The notes: generated from the letters alone by a model not told the origin. A stretch of 64,000 bases of DNA from Protonemura montana (GCA_947568835.1 OX387605.1:12342418-12406417), one strand, 5' to 3'. Positions 39,001 through 53,888 are shown, numbered from the stretch's first letter. Numbers and translations are program-made.

Positions 39001-40753
39001 TCGTTGGCCTCGAAGTAGCTTGACCCAAGGTGGGACGAGAGACTGGCTTCGCAGCGTTTGTAAGATTTAAGCCTGAGAGTTTGGTAGCCCTAAAGGCGTT
39101 CACTAAACGTTTAGAGCAAATATGCGTTATTCATATTTCGATATTCTTCACATATTTTTAACGAAGGAAATGTCTTTTTGAAAGATTTATAGGAAAGGGT
39201 TCGCGTCATTTCGTTTTCGGTTCGCGTAAGTCACCAAAGTGACATTGGAAACACATGGGTACAGACTAAATCACACAAGGATGAGTTTGGTAAAGCAGGG
39301 TCCGTTGAAACACCAACTGTATCCTGTGCATGTCAACTGAAGTAAAGTATGACGTTGTCGCTACCTGTTCTGTACTCACTTGAGACTGGAACCACCACGC
39401 TCAAGTCCTGGAGACTGCCGCGCCCTAAAACAGAAAAAAAACGGCTCTTTTGGTTCACGCTATACACAGAACAAGCCAATTAAATAAAAAATGATTTTTG
39501 TTTTATTTCAATGCACATGAAATAATATCATGAATAAAAATAACAGCATTTTCAGAGGAACGAAGGGTATGTAAATATTTAAGGGTTGCTGAACGGTAAA
39601 AAAGCTCGTAGTGCAGAGCCAATTAAATGATATGTGGTGGCCGACGATACATGCGCCCTTAACGGCAGTCGGCGATGCACATTCGGGTAGCAGAGGGGGA
39701 TGGGGCGCATCGTGAGTCCCGCGGCGCAAAACAAACGAGCGGGTGGTTGAATTGGGACCCCGCGTGACCACTGCCACAACCCCCGCACTCCCCACGGCTG
39801 GAAGGCGGGAATAATAATTATGAAATTCGAGCGTTCATTAGCTCAGCATTACTCGAAAGCACTGAAATGTTGCCCATCTAATGAGTGGCTGCGGATAATG
39901 AGTCAGTTGAACCGAACTAATTTTTTGATGCATCACTTAATAATTGGTAGCGATTTTCGATTGCTGATTCATTAGGTCGAATCAAATTAAAAAAGTGCAC
40001 CCTTTGAACTTGAATACAAACATGGAACGTAACATCCATCATAAGATAAAAACAATAATGTTTGGTTGCAATTATCTATGGTCAAACGACAATCGTAACT
40101 TTGGCCTATCAAACTGAAATGCCTCATATCTGAGCTGCAGAACTACATTGCCATCATACAGTGTGTGTCAATATCGTGCAATGTGATTGTGCGTGTGGCC
40201 CATTGCCGAGATTCTGCTTTGGAGGTTTACAGTGCAGCATCGTTCCTATGCAAATTGCGTTGGCAGTGTCATCATAGGCCGGCCGGCAATTAGATTGGCT
40301 GTCGCGTGGATTTCCAATCGTTCCATTGCCAATGCCATCGCGACGCCGGATTAAACACTGTCCATTTGCACCGGACATAGATGACGTTACCCTAATGAGA
40401 ATTGATCATTTTTGGACACGTGAGTAAAGTAGAATTAGCGGACATGGTTAATTGGCTGCAAGTGCTTCGTTGATAAATACTTGACTAGAATGATCGAGCT
40501 TGTAGAGTGCCACGGAGAATTTATTTTTCCCTCTAGCGACACACAACGATTTCATTTTTTTTTTTTTTGTATTAAATGGTTCTAGTTTCGAATGGGCATC
40601 TACAGAGGCTTGGAATCAGAAATTGTAATTTCAATATATTTGAAGGGTTCGCAAAACAGAATTCGCAAGCAAAGAGAATAATTAACGTTCAATACTGTGT
40701 ACTTGTGCACAATTCGGGGAGGAAGTGCGTCATTTATTAGACATCTGATGGCG

Positions 40754-40771
40754 ATATATATATATATATAT
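40754..40771. repeat. AT dinucleotide microsatellite
   Basis: Nine AT units. Comparable TA/AT tracts lie at 1934-1948 and 48469-48484. Confidence 0.9.
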
Positions 40772-42020
40772 GTGCCATAACAGATTCGCTAATGCAATTC
40801 TTGAAAAGTAGCGCTAGCTGCGAAATTGCATTACAATTGCCGCCAGTTATATTAATGAAACTTTTTTGCTAGCTTTTAATCCTTCCGCCGGAACTCGTTG
40901 TCGCTCGGCGATTGCAGTAACAGCAGAGTTGTATTAATTGATATAAAATTGTTAAAATCGGATTAGGGGCTGAAACGACGCGAGAAAAGCGATACAGTAT
41001 ACTTGATATTTCACTGAATTAATGTCGTTCCATATACTGTCTGCAACATTGCCGACATTCCGAGCTTTACGGACTTTGAATTTGGTGGAAAGTGGAAATA
41101 AGGGCACAGTATAAGTGAGCATTCTATACATCAGCTTGCCAAACGAGGGAATCACTCAGTTAACTCATTACGGATTAAGGTCATGTACAATTGGAATATT
41201 CATATGCAGTGTCCTTGTGTAATTACACAGTACTTTCGTGCATAATTATTTGGAACATTACAAGAAGACAAAAGGGATGCTTGCCAGAACTAGCTTTTAT
41301 ACTTTAATGCCAGTGTCAGTGCGCTGTCAAATTTGGTTACACACAGTATAATCGATGAGATGCTTGTCCACCTGTCTCCCATTAATTGGTCGTTTCACCT
41401 TTTCTGTGTCAGGTGTTTCAAGCCAGGTGTGACGGGCTGTGAATCAGCATGCATTAGTGTAACCACCCTGAAGATCAGACCCATTTGTGATTGATGATTG
41501 CCATAGCCTACAGTTTCTCTCGTCGCCAAATTCAAAATAAAGTTCAATCGGCACTGAAAGCTCGCCCCCTTGTTGCGAGTTTTCGCGAATTACTTCATTT
41601 CGGCGGCTGCTTAGTTTTTCCGCGCGCTGGCTGAAACAAAACCGCATTTGTAAACAACCGGCACGGGAACTTTGTGTAATACGAGAAAAACACAGGCGCG
41701 AGAAAAAAAGTGGTCGTCCTGGGAAAATGATCATTTAGGCCTACTGTGACGGTGCGCCTATATTTGCGTTCAAAAGTACACACGTGGAAATGTGTCGAAA
41801 AAAAAACAGGCAGGGGTGAAACTTTCAGAACTTGGCGCATGAGAAAAATAGGTCCGCGGGAAAGAGGGACGACGTCGACGACGACACACATACACAAAGT
41901 TACGTCGAGCATAAAATGGCAAGTTGAAAAATTGGGCATAGGAAGCCGAAAGAGACGCGGCGCGGGCGCGAGATGCAAAAGTTTTTACTCGGTTTGTTTC
42001 TCGCGTTGGTCGTCGAGTGT

Positions 42021-42104
42021 GAGGCGTCGTCGGCGTCTCGACGTCCTGGCGTCGGCTCATGAATAAGCTCGACGCCGACTGGGCTTTGTTGTCGCCGACG
42101 ACGT
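42021..42104. repeat. GGCGTC/GACGCC island
   Basis: GGCGTCGTCGGCGTC, TGGCGTCGG and CGACGCCGAC. Confidence 0.8.
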
Positions 42105-44188
42105 TTGTTCGCGCAACAATGTGTAGCCTTTCCGGGTGTTGCTGCACAACTCGGGCAGTATGTTTTTTTTTTTAGTTTTTTTTTCTTCTAACAACTCAGT
42201 GCGCTTGCTATTAAAATGTGAGCCCTGTCCACAGTTGGCAACGAAGAAATTAATAACGCCCTCAAATAAAGCAAGCTCCTCAAATGTCAGCGCAACGAGC
42301 TTGTTAAATTGCCCCGGAGTGAATAAACAAGTGGGGAAAAAATGTCTCGGTTCAAAATTGGGTCAATTTATAGTACAAAAGTCGTTATGGATGAAACTAT
42401 TCTAATGACTAAGCCGTTCTCAGAAAGAGCTCAGCGATTTAACTACTCGTAGTTTCCGCAAGCAAACGTGTTATGCAGTAATAAGTTAATGTAACAGATA
42501 AAACTAAGACAATTCAACCAAACTCTGTAGTGTCCCTTTGTCGTCGTGACTATGGGCGAGCGTCCATTTCGCCCCGGTCGAGCTTCTTTATGCGCGACGC
42601 CAACTTCGCAAATAAAGTTACAAGTTGTTTTCTTTCGTGTCTTACTGACTGATTCTTGCATACGTTTGCCCCAGATACAGAAACTGGACGCCGAATCAGA
42701 ATGAGGGGGCTCGAATCGGCTGGCACAACGCAGACGAAATTCGCCTGGTCTCGGGAATCAGTATTGAAACAATAGCGTGCGTGCTGCACCAAGTGCAAGG
42801 ATTCGAACGAAATTGGAGGATTTAATCGTTTGAACAATTTAGAGACCCTTTTTTCAAGCAGCTGTCATATTCCACGTTATAGATTTTTCATTCAAAGTGT
42901 GTTCTCGACAAAAAAGAACGCGTATGTGTCACTTGTTTTCATTATTTATCTGCCATTAGACTACTTTGAGCCAATCAGCTGGTGCGATCGCTCCACGTCC
43001 GATCAGCCGTCGAGGGAAAGCGCTCTCTTCATGTCCCAGCCAGCGATTTTCCGCCCGCAGTACTCGGATTTCCCAGCTCGCTTTCCAAGCCCTGCACTGG
43101 CTGAATACGACCCCATCGCCGATGGCATTTATCACAAGTTATTATTCCATTTCTTGCCAAGACCCGTTCAATCAGCATGTAATCAGAAAGTTGATATTGC
43201 ATATATAGGCGACAAGCTAGCAAGGAAATCCGTTCTATTAATTTTATTGCAAGCATATTTCCAATTCACCCAATAGCATTTGCGCTTATATACTACATCG
43301 CATTTCCGTCTCGAAGTCATTTCGCGCAGCTACCTACAGTAAACAGAAGTTCAATTTTGTGTTTTTATATATTCACGATTCTCCGCTGCGATTTTCCTTA
43401 TCCTCTGGCGGGCTCGAACGGGGAAAGACAATTTCCTGCTCCGGCCGTCAACTGCAGCACGTCGATGCGAGGTCGGAGGTCGCGGATCAGAGAGCTCAGC
43501 CCACTTTGATCACTGCCTCGGTCCATGGCGTTGCGTTCCCCTTTCACGCTCTCCGATGCGTTCGACCGATTCGCCCGGCACAGGACCGGGCAGATCGAAC
43601 GCATCCCCCAGTTTTCACTGGCGGCCATCCTCACAGCTCTATCTCGAGGTGCTTCCGGCTCCATCTTACCGGAGGACCTGGGATGACCTGATTTCAAATT
43701 TAATCACATACGAGTTTCCTGCCTAACCCACTTGCACCTGCAAACAATTCGAGTCTGAGAAAGGCTCGGATCTTCTGCTTTGACATCAGAGGTCGCGTAT
43801 CGTCAACTTGCACCGATGGCAAGACGCCAGAAGATCGATCGGTTCGGGTGAGCACCGCTCATTGTCATGGGACTCGCGGCTGCCGGTGCAAAAAGGTGCA
43901 AGAGGATTTGATAATGAAAACGTGAAGAGCGTCTGCTTGTGCTCGGCGGAGATAAGATGGGACGCGTCATTTATCGTGACGTGGGTATTTTACTCTCGAT
44001 ATCGTTTTCAAAACGACGCATTCATTGGATGTGCAACATCTTTCGTGGACATTGAGACGTGCTGTACGCTTTTCGGTGGCCTCTATACCATGGCAGGAGA
44101 TTTTCTAAACGGTTCAAGGAGTTTGCTTGAGCGTATGATCGATATCTAACTTTCCTACATCCTTGGATATTGCATATCGCGGCGGAAA

Positions 44189-44385
44189 GCGTCGTCGTTG
44201 CTGACGTCGGTGCTCCGTCATCGCGGTACGTCGGCCACCGCAAGGCGTCGCGACGCCGGTGACAAATTTCCAGACGTCACTCACTCGGCGCGGCTGTAGG
44301 ACGTGGCGAGAACAGCTTGCCGGGGCAAAAAACAATCCTCAAAAAGCGAGCACGGCGCTTCAGGGCTTTGGCGTCGGCGTCGTTG
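44189..44385. repeat. GGCGTC/GACGCC island pair
   Basis: GCGTCGTCG, GACGTCGG and the palindrome GGCGTCGCGACGCC (44244-44257), then GGCGTCGGCGTCG at 44370. Confidence 0.8.
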
Positions 44386-47300
44386 GGGTCTGCACGCGAG
44401 AGCACGGCTGGCGTTCACGTCTCATGGAGTCGGCCCGCTCTCTTCTAACTCGATCATCCTTGCAGTTGAAATATGTCACGTCACGGCAGTCTTCCTCCAG
44501 AACCAAGATGATGATATCAAGCCACCCATTCGCAGTCTTTATTACCTGTCAAACGTACTACTTTTATAAATATGCAGAAATGCCGAAGAAACTCTTTTTG
44601 CACGATACCGAGTCTGCATTATCGTACAGCTGGGAGTGACTAGAAATAAGAGGGAGCGTCTATGGATGCCACAAGGTAGGATCGGCAGTTGTACACAAAT
44701 TCAAGAACGTCTCAACTTTAGCCAATGAAAAGTAACGACGCAACTACAGTATAGCAACTGTGGCAGTTTCCTCCCAAAGAAAACGCTAAACCACGCGCAG
44801 TGATCGCAAACGACCGTGTAATGAAAAACCGACATCAAATGAAAACACGTTTCGCTAAAATTATCTGTCCCTCGAAAAATACTCGCCGCAAGTTTTGCTT
44901 GACTACGACGCCGACCAACCAAGCGATAGAGGGCGCCTCGTGCAATCTGCGACGGTGAATCTTTGGGGGACGCTCGACGACCCTGAATAGCTGGCCGTCG
45001 GAAGGCATTTAATCGGAAGCGATGTAACTAACTTTAATGCCCCAATATACCAGAGCGGCAACGATGGGGTGTTTTCACAACCGACCGACGGCGAGGGGAC
45101 GGCGATGACGAGGCGCCGAAGGCTCTCCTAGCGCCGGCCATCGCGGTCCGCGGACGGACCAGGCGCCTCCAGAGATTGCCGGCATTATTTTGCATGGCAA
45201 GTTCCTCGACAAGCCGAGTAACCCAATTACTTTACCCGACAGGCCTCTGGCGTCGCACTAAGAGGCGAACAAGCCCCAAACAAGGCAACTAACCGCACAC
45301 TTCCATCGCCGTGCACAAGTTTGTGTTTGCTAAACAGGGATTTCTTCCCTGGATTGGGTAACTCGATGATGACGGGAGAACCTGCAGCAGTCTCGTTGAA
45401 TTGCAACGGTTTTGTGCCGAGATATTACGTCAAGAGGAGCTCTGGGCCAGAATTATAATCGAGGAAAGCAAGGAAATTGGGTTAATTACGTAAATAAATA
45501 TATTGAATAGGTAATGAAATACTGCGGTAGGAGTTAGGAAATAAATTAAACGTTGTGGCCACAGAAAAACGAACCAAAAACCCATTTTAAGCAAAATGAG
45601 CGAACCGCAAAGTGACTTAAACAATCAGAGACACACTTGCAAACAAATAAAATGCGTTGTTCCCTACACGATAGAGGAATGCCGGTGCAAGCTGCAACGG
45701 GAAAATAATATCACGTCTGCTCCGGTAGGACGTTTATTATTATTTTGTCACCAGCATATTAATTATGAACGTGGTAATCAAGTGAATAGCGGGTCAGGTC
45801 GCTGTCATAGTAAACGGACGGCTGATGGGAGACACGAGTATCTCAATGTCATGCAAGCTCATGTAATCCCTGACATCCTCGTTATTTTCATACTGTCGGT
45901 CGGGGCGTCGAGCTAATGCATTTGCCATCTACACATCACAGGCGCGTTAGTAGCAAGCAAAAAAACGGCGATCGCTTATTGAGCTGTCCACTGAATGTGC
46001 CAACGACGATACCCTCCGTCCCCCCCGGCTCCCTCGGCAAATGCTTTCACAACAAATCGATGATTATTTTTAAACAGTCGCACGCTTTCAAATAGGACAC
46101 CGCTAATGCGACACGTACATGCGATTTCGCAGGTGTCATCCGGACGAAACCAATTACATGCCTTCCTCATCCCCCCGCTCGACGTCGCCCCTGGACGGGA
46201 CCGGCTGGACGGGGAGGTGGACACTTTTTGACCCCCCGCGTCCAAATATTGATCCCTGGCCAAACTCCTGCCGCCGGTCCGGTCAGCCGAGACGATAATT
46301 ACCGAGATAAACCCACTCTAATTGGCATATTGAAGATCGTTAGCCGCTGCGCCGTGCGGATGGCTAATCGAAACTAAACGATTGTTGCACTCGCCGGTGA
46401 AGTACGTACCATTAGTCGCGTGGCAGATCTTTTCTACAAGGAAGATTCTAATTATCGCGGGCGAATCACTTCGCAGGATCGTTTCTCATTGTGTGGCTCG
46501 AGCCAGCCGGCACACAGGACTCTGGGAGTCTCAGTCTCTTCCCCTACTCCTGCACATTCCCGGACCCCGCTCGGGGCTTGCTGAAATAAGAGCGCTCGGT
46601 ACGGCGTGGCCGTTTAAATGATCTCGACGAGGCTGGGAGAAGCGCCATCTGCGTACCAAGGGTGGCTGATAATTTGTCTGACATGTCTAATGACCGCTGC
46701 AAGAATCGGTGGCAATTATCGGGAGCAATTAACGTCGGCGATGTTTGTCTGGAGATTGTCTCCGACGTCGCCGAGACGATGATGACAAACAGTGCCATTG
46801 GTTCGCGAACGCCATGCACACGTTTCAAACCGGAAGTTTTCATAGACTTTTCGTTAAAAATGTTTAAAAGTGTTTTTAGCTTAGTGTATTTGCCAGACCA
46901 AGCTTTTAAACGTGGTTAAGGTGCCGCATAGTGATTTTAAAGCTGAAGTGGTGGTGCCAGGTTACGTATTCAAGCATGATGAAGAAGAAGTCAAGTTCAG
47001 CATAAAGTTTAACATAAGTCGTATATTTTCCAAGTAATACGAGCGAAGTAAGTATGTAATTTTATCAATGTTTTACTCTGTGGTATCTTTTTGCAGCATA
47101 ACCTAAGTTACGTTTATAACCATTCGACGTTTTAAGCAAAGCTGCAGCTGACTTTAGTATTAAAATACTAAGGTTTTCAGGTTTACCGTTGCATCATTTT
47201 TAATAAGAGAAGAAATACAACGAAAAAAATTGCATGTTTTTAAGATCACTTTAATTAATTTACGTTTTAAACGACTAATTAAGCTGTAAAAAAAGAAAAA

Positions 47301-48468
47301 CGACGTCGCATAAAACGGAACGCCACAATATTTTCGTTTCATTTCCCCCAAGTGCGTGACCCAATTAATCTTTGAGACCTCGTTAATATTAAACTGATAA
47401 ATTATGCCAAGAAACACGATGCAATTTTATTCGGATCTGCCGCTGTGCCCCGCTCAGCCAGCACATTATAACGCGTGACTAATTGAATTACGTGCCCACC
47501 GCACTGCAACGCATCACGCCGTACGCGCGCTGTGCCAACATTTCCACCGACCTACCATCGCATGGCCTCCCAGTTCGGCGAAGAAAATTGCAAATTGAGA
47601 GACTTTGACGTTAAGTTCCGCGCGATCGGCAAAAGACTTGAGGGTCGTTACAAACACCGCTAGCGGCGCTTGTGTAGTGTGTACACATGCCCTGAATCAG
47701 CGCATGTTGCTGCAGTGCAGTCGAGTCAGCAATATACCGCTGACAAAGTTGTGCTCAAAGTGCACGGATATGCAGTCGGGGTAAAGTTTGCCCTGTGCAG
47801 CACACTGCATCGATTCAGCTTCGGCACGTCCAGCTTGAAGATTATATTTCTCTGATCTGGTTTGGTTCATGCACAACAGTACCTATACAGCTTTAAGGTA
47901 GATCAAAATGAGCCGGGCTATCGGAAATGGCTTCATTCATACTTGGGTCTTGGTTACTCAGATGAAAGAAAAATAGCGAGCTGTAAAGAAGGCTTTGCTA
48001 GTGCTTGGCCAGTACTGCTCCCAGTACTGTAGTGATCTTTACCAAGAAGATCCATCCTGTTATACGCCATTCAACGAGGGACTTGCGAAATCACAGCGAG
48101 TTGCAATGCACTTACCTGCATTCATTGGTTAAAACTTGCAGCAGATTGAATTGAATACGAGACGTGGGAGAGGTCCCAAGAATACAGCTGATCTAATAGA
48201 TGTATATTATCTTTCGTCTAGCATCAGTGTATACTGTTCTTAAACGTGCAACGACTCCAGAGAAGGAACTAAATCGTGTGGTGATAAATAATGTCCGTTA
48301 TTAAATTTCGCGTTTCAATCAGGAGCGTTTTGAAAGTGGAGCGTGGGATTTTCTGGGATTTCCCGGCATCGTGTTTTCCGATATCCTCTATAGCGTTGAT
48401 GGTACAACTTAGTCTTGGTGGACTATCAGCGTACATTTTGTATCATTTTGTGGAGTATGTATATACAT

Positions 48469-48484
48469 ATATATATATATATAT
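48469..48484. repeat. AT dinucleotide microsatellite
   Basis: About eight AT units next to a short GTATATAC stretch. Confidence 0.9.
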
Positions 48485-50514
48485 CTAGCTGTACGAACCC
48501 TGCGACGGCAGCTAAGCGGTACAATGGCCGAATAAATTGGCGGGAAAAGGGAGTACGAGATTATAAAGTATGCTGCAGTAGCGGCAGTCAGCGAAGAATG
48601 TTAGGAAACAAAGTGTGTGGACTCGTATTTCAGCAAAAATACTTACAAGAGCAATATGACCCAAGAGATATTATCTGAGGGGACGTATGCTAGGCGGGAA
48701 TATCTCTCACTCCTGTTTACCGCAGTGCATTTATTGGGTATTTCGTTACATCAATAACGCGAGCTCCGGAAAGAAAATTATTTTCCTTGCAAATATACAG
48801 ATTCAGCGATTCTCATGAGAAACGGGATGAAATCGGCCGCATCATTTGTTAGGAAATGTCGTCACGACTAAAAGTTTCTCTGTAAATCGGCTGCACGTTA
48901 TCCGTTGTATAGGTCGTCTTTTTGGGATTTACAAAAGAGAGCTGACAGATAGATATTGCAAGGTGCTGATGGGAAACTTGGTGTTTGCATGAGACTAGGA
49001 GATAAGTTGGGTATTCTGGTACATGCAGACATGCTGTTACGACAGCTCCAGTATAACACAAGGAACTGTTTCGTGGGGAGACTGATACTGCACGGATGAA
49101 GACAGCGTCGTTGATACAGCTTGGAACACGCGTTTCGGGGGTGGCTCGAACGGACCTTGCCAGGTGGCGCCAGTGAGGTGGCCGTTTCCGTTGCCATCGA
49201 GCTGCTTATATCCGGCTCGAGATTGGATTGGAAATTCCTGGGAATGTTGTAAGAGGGTCGTGGGATTCGAGAGGCCGGGGGCAGCGAGGGATGGGTGCTC
49301 GGCGACCGTCGGCCAATAAAATCGAATCGAGAACATCAAATAAGAGGACCTGTAGATTTAGCTCGAAGCTATTTAAATAATAACAAAAGAAAATCTATTC
49401 GGAATCCAATAGAGGCCCATGGATGGCTGGAAAAAATGTAGACGATGCAGAATTTTAGGAATCGATTTAATTCATGTTAGAATGTAATACAAAAATTCTA
49501 TCTATTCTCTCTGCAACGTTAACTTTTTAAGTTCATTATTTTATGGCATGTCAATCATAGAATGTTTCATACCTCTTACATCAGTTAAAAGAGATTGCAG
49601 ATACTATTTTCGAATGTATCTTTGAAATTCTATCGAAAAAAAGCAATAAGCCAGCACACACAACCTCGCATTTTACAATTTGCATGTTTTCGCATGAAAT
49701 TACAAATATCTCCTCATCGAGCAAACTTATTACAATTCCGGGGGCTGAACAAGCGAAGCAAGCTTTGCAACACTGAATGCGCGACGACTCCGTTGCTCGT
49801 AACTATTTATTATGGTGGTCTCATAAAATCGCGGGCACGCGGGCTGGATGCCCCGGGCCTGGGCCCGCGCTGCCGGCCCAACCTGCCAGCATAGGCGCAG
49901 CACGCGCTCGGCCCACAATACGGGCGACCGGCCTCGAGAAGTTTTGATTTACCACAACGGAAATTCATACAATTTGCCCATTGTTGTGGTTATGTATGTG
50001 TGTATAGCAACGTTTTCGGCTGACTTATGACAGGAAAGTCCTCCGAGTGCGTGGATGCCGCCCAAGCTCCGCATCGCCCCCTTTCACCCCTACTGTGGGC
50101 GAACAGCCCCTGCCTCCTCTATGCAAGTGAAGCCGATCAGCATTAGCAAAGTTCGAAATCGGTGCTATTCGTGAACAACAATTGTATTCTGAAATGCACC
50201 ATACTTTCATCGATTCCACTAATCTTGGGTGCGTCGGACGGAGGCTGCAGACGAAGGCACCGACCATAGCACGTTTACCTTACTAAATTCCGTCACGGGT
50301 AGCCCAGTGAAGGTCCATCATTTTGGAAGCGACTCGGAGCTGAGTTCTGGGTGCATTGGCAATGGTTTAGTGGACAAACTGATGGAACTTTCATTCCATA
50401 CCATCTCGAATTATGTAAATTCATTCAAATCTGTGTTTCCAATATCCGACGCGACCGCGACCGTGCACGATCCTGGTCCTTGTTCGCTCGGTACGAGGGA
50501 CGCCGTCGGAGGTG

Positions 50515-50544
50515 GACTACGACTACGACTACGACTACGACTCC
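50515..50544. repeat. GACTAC hexanucleotide microsatellite
   Basis: Four exact GACTAC units followed by GACTCC. It lies about 100 bp before the 16-bp tandem repeat at 50643. Confidence 0.9.
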
Positions 50545-50642
50545 ATGCTGGAGCGGGGTGGGACGGGGAAGGTGCCATGTGCATCGGCGATCAAGTTTCT
50601 TGCGAGGCCAAAGCCCTGCGTTATGACTCGGACAACTCGCTC

Positions 50643-50699
50643 TTTTTCCGGGTCGCCGTTTTTCCGGGTCGCCGTTTTCCGGGTCGCCGTTTTCCGGGC
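50643..50699. repeat. 16/15-bp tandem repeat, about 3.6 copies
   Basis: Units TTTTTCCGGGTCGCCG at 50643 and 50659, a 15-bp unit with one T fewer at 50675, and a partial unit from 50690. The copies are otherwise identical, suggesting recent expansion by slippage. Confidence 0.9.
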
Positions 50700-51737
50700 A
50701 CGGCGCCATCTCTGTGATGCTGCGGGCGTAGGTCGTCCGCTCGCGTAACTTTTAACAACACTTGGGAAATAAAGGGAAGTAACGGGGAGAAAATAAAATT
50801 GTGTCAATGGGCTGCCATCGTGACGTGATGTGCCGAGATGATCGGCGAGAATACGATCAGGAAAAACGATCGAGTGGAAACATGTCGGGCGAAAAGTTAA
50901 GCGTCGTTTAGAAAGCCACTGTCATTCCAGAAATGTGTTCATAATGTGGCGAGGATGTAAAATTATAATTATTAACTGGCTTTTGTCTGAAATTCTTGGG
51001 ATTGTATTCTCGAATGGCGAGTTATTATATTTTAACTTTCGCATAGTTTTGGTACGAAAAGTCAACTGGGAAATGCAATCATGCAGCTGAATGGCCGAAG
51101 ATGCCTGGCTGGCTGGACGCGATCTTTAACCAAACTCCTCGAGAGCAATGTTTGACAAAGAAGACTTGGCTGAACTATACCAATTATCGGTCCATTGTGT
51201 GGGCCAATTCAAGTGGACGGGAAAAATCTGTTGGCCTGGAAATAGAGAGAAGAGACGTCCGTTTCCTCGAGCGTCCGCCGGCCGACCGCCTGCCGACAGC
51301 CCGATGCGTTCATAACTCCGTGTTATTCCGAAAGATATCCGGGTGAATTCGGTATACCCTCCTCGAAGCTCGGCACCGCGTTGATTCATGGCGGAAAACA
51401 TGGCGTTTTTATTTCGCCGATCCCATCTCTGGTGAGCTAACACGCAAATGAAATCAAATTTGTTTTAAAAGTATATCACATCCGAGGTAAGGTTTATTGG
51501 GAACTCTGATTTACGGCACGAGCAGAAATCATAATTCACGCAAATTCATGGGATTCTATTTGATACAACTCCCTTGGTGGTTACAAGCAGCATGCAGACT
51601 CGGAAAAAATATCGCGTATTGATGATGTTAAGATTTATTTATCCGAAGCATTGTGGTTTGGCATTTCCCTCGACTCTGAAACTGTGTTTTACTCGAACGG
51701 GAGCGTCAGTTTGGTCATACAGTGGCTCGGTCGAACG

Positions 51738-51752
51738 CGACGCCGACGCCTC
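51738..51752. repeat. GGCGTC/GACGCC island (short)
   Basis: GCGACGCCGACGCC tandem pair. Confidence 0.75.
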
Positions 51753-52616
51753 CGGTCAATGTATCGACGAGTGCAGCTCGATCGAAAAGCACCACATCGC
51801 ACCGTCTCGAAAGTTCCCCGCGAAAATACTGCATGAAATCGTGAGTGCCCGCCGCCAAGTGTGTTTGAATGCCCACCACGATTGCACCATAGTGGTAAAA
51901 GTCCACAACGGAAGATATGCAACAGCTCGAGTTTCCAATAAATGTCAACTGTCATCCAGACAAATTCGATTGTTGCTACGGTCATAGAGCGATCAGCTAC
52001 GGATATGGACGACTTAACTGCATGGGTATTGGTTATTCGAATTGGAGCTAAACGCGATTCCAATGGCAAAAACGTGAACGTCACTAGAAAAAAGTGTGCG
52101 TGCATGTGTGGGTCGGGAGGGTGGTGACATAAATTGAGTTTGCTTACACAAACTGTCACCCATAAAAAATATCATCAAGTAGTTTCTACAATTTCCCAAA
52201 TTATTGCTCGCAATATTCCTGGCCAGTATTTGGTGCCGCCTACAGCTGCAATACATTCTGCAAACTAAGTCACCTGGCCTAACTCTTAGGCAAGGAATTA
52301 TGATGCCCATAAGAAAGCCAATACCCATGGACTATAGTATGAGACGGTAAATGTATGCAAATCACCGAATTTAATACGTTTCCGAGTAAAAACAGTTGAA
52401 TGTACAATCATGGTAGCAATATCTCAAACGATCCGTTCGAGGCTGAGCGGCAAAAAACAGCAGCGCCGCAATAGGCAAAGCCACGATGCTCTAGATTCAC
52501 CTGAGTTAAAATGTGCCGTGGGCGATAACCATAAGTCGCCGTCGCACTTTTCCAAGATGGAGGAGCGTCGTGGGAAGCGCTGGCCGTTGCCTTGCACTTG
52601 ACTCCCGACGTCGCTT

Positions 52617-52635
52617 CCCCCCCCCCCCCCCCCCC
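52617..52635 (-). repeat. C homopolymer, 19 nt (G run on the minus strand)
   Basis: Nineteen consecutive C. It is the longest homopolymer of the G/C kind in the window. Confidence 0.9.
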
Positions 52636-53872
52636 ACACTCTCATTCCTCGTGTGGCTCGGCGAGACGTCGCGGGGTCGTGTCACTTAATTCAAAGCCTC
52701 TTTTACCTTTTGTTATTTCGCCCGTGCTCCGAAAACGAGACGTATATATATTCGAGGATTTCATTTCAATTCTACTCCCGAGCAGCCAGCCAGCAAGAAT
52801 TACTCGCGAGTTATGTCTCTTGCCATTTCCTTGGTGGGTTTCCTTTATTTAAGTTTAATTCAATCGTCTGTTTGCACCCGTAAACACTTGGCGAGTCCTC
52901 TATCCAAGCCCGGAACCCGAAGCCCTGAGCCAGAAGGAGTTCTCATTCGTTTCGAGCCTATTTAGAGTAAGGTTTGTTTGTGATTATTGAAGCATCAAGT
53001 GACGACGCTCAATTTGTGTCAACAGCCAAAAACAATCAGGTTTAACTAAGGAAGAAATTAGAAAGGAAGCGCGTAGAACCAGGCATGCATGTTCTGTAGG
53101 TAGGAAAGTACCTGGACAGATTTTGTAAAGCTCACAAGCTTGGCAAACGAACTGTTCCCTTTTGCGTTGTTTTATACACAGAGAAACTCAAGTTAGTTAC
53201 ATTTAGCAAATCCTAGACTCAAAGTGGTGTGCGCACAAAGGGGCTTGGCGTTGATAAAGTACAAGGTGGGCCACATTGCTGCGGCAATCAGTAACAGAAA
53301 GCAGTGACTATTTAATTGCTTTGGACTTGATTAGCGTTGTACGAGCATTGCCAATTTCTGCATCCGCGCATGTTTTCACAAGGTTGCAGCTACGTCGCTC
53401 AGAAAGGAATACGAACATGACGAGCCATGCTGCGCGCGATTGTTCAAACCAACGACTATAAAATAATAATTAAACGTTGTAATTAGAACCGCAGATTATG
53501 TCCGTAACGACTTAAATATTAACGCGAAGTATAATTAAGTTTGGTGAAATCCCATCAGGCGGACGGCGAGATGGGATTCGAGCAGCGACAACGGTGAGAT
53601 GTGCATCGCTTTTCCTCGCTCTTCTGAAACTGGAACTTGCAGGGAGTGGATGCACGGGCGGGCGGGGTACAATGAAGTGCCTGGCGAGGAAAGCACATAG
53701 CTGCTTCTTCCTGGTAATTCGATTTCGGGGTTTGCTGGTTGTATCATCCCTCCGTGGCAGAAGTAGGTAGGTACTATACCTGGGTAACTTATTACTGTGC
53801 TGTGTAATTATCGCATAAAGATTAAAACGTCGTTAGCAGAGCAAGGAACGCGGGGCCGACTTAATGCAAGGC

Positions 53873-53888
53873 GCACACACACACACAC
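53873..53888. repeat. Short CA microsatellite
   Basis: About eight CA units. Confidence 0.85.

Larger units (their letters stand above)
34056..50514. other. Non-coding DNA, no exon supported
   Basis: Alternates AT-rich, TAATTA-containing stretches with short GC-rich islands. Short ORFs show no domain I recognise. Repeats are listed separately. Confidence 0.55.

Noticed and set aside
43398..43697. GC-rich ORFs open on both strands for about 300 bp
   Set aside because: No domain on either strand; long ORFs are expected by chance in stop-poor GC-rich DNA.
50229..50717. 162-codon plus-strand ORF, one of the longest in the window
   Set aside because: Its second half is translated GACTAC and 16-bp tandem repeats (LRLRLRL, repeated PGRRF). 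The first half has no domain and no splice context, so the length is a by-product of GC-rich repeats.
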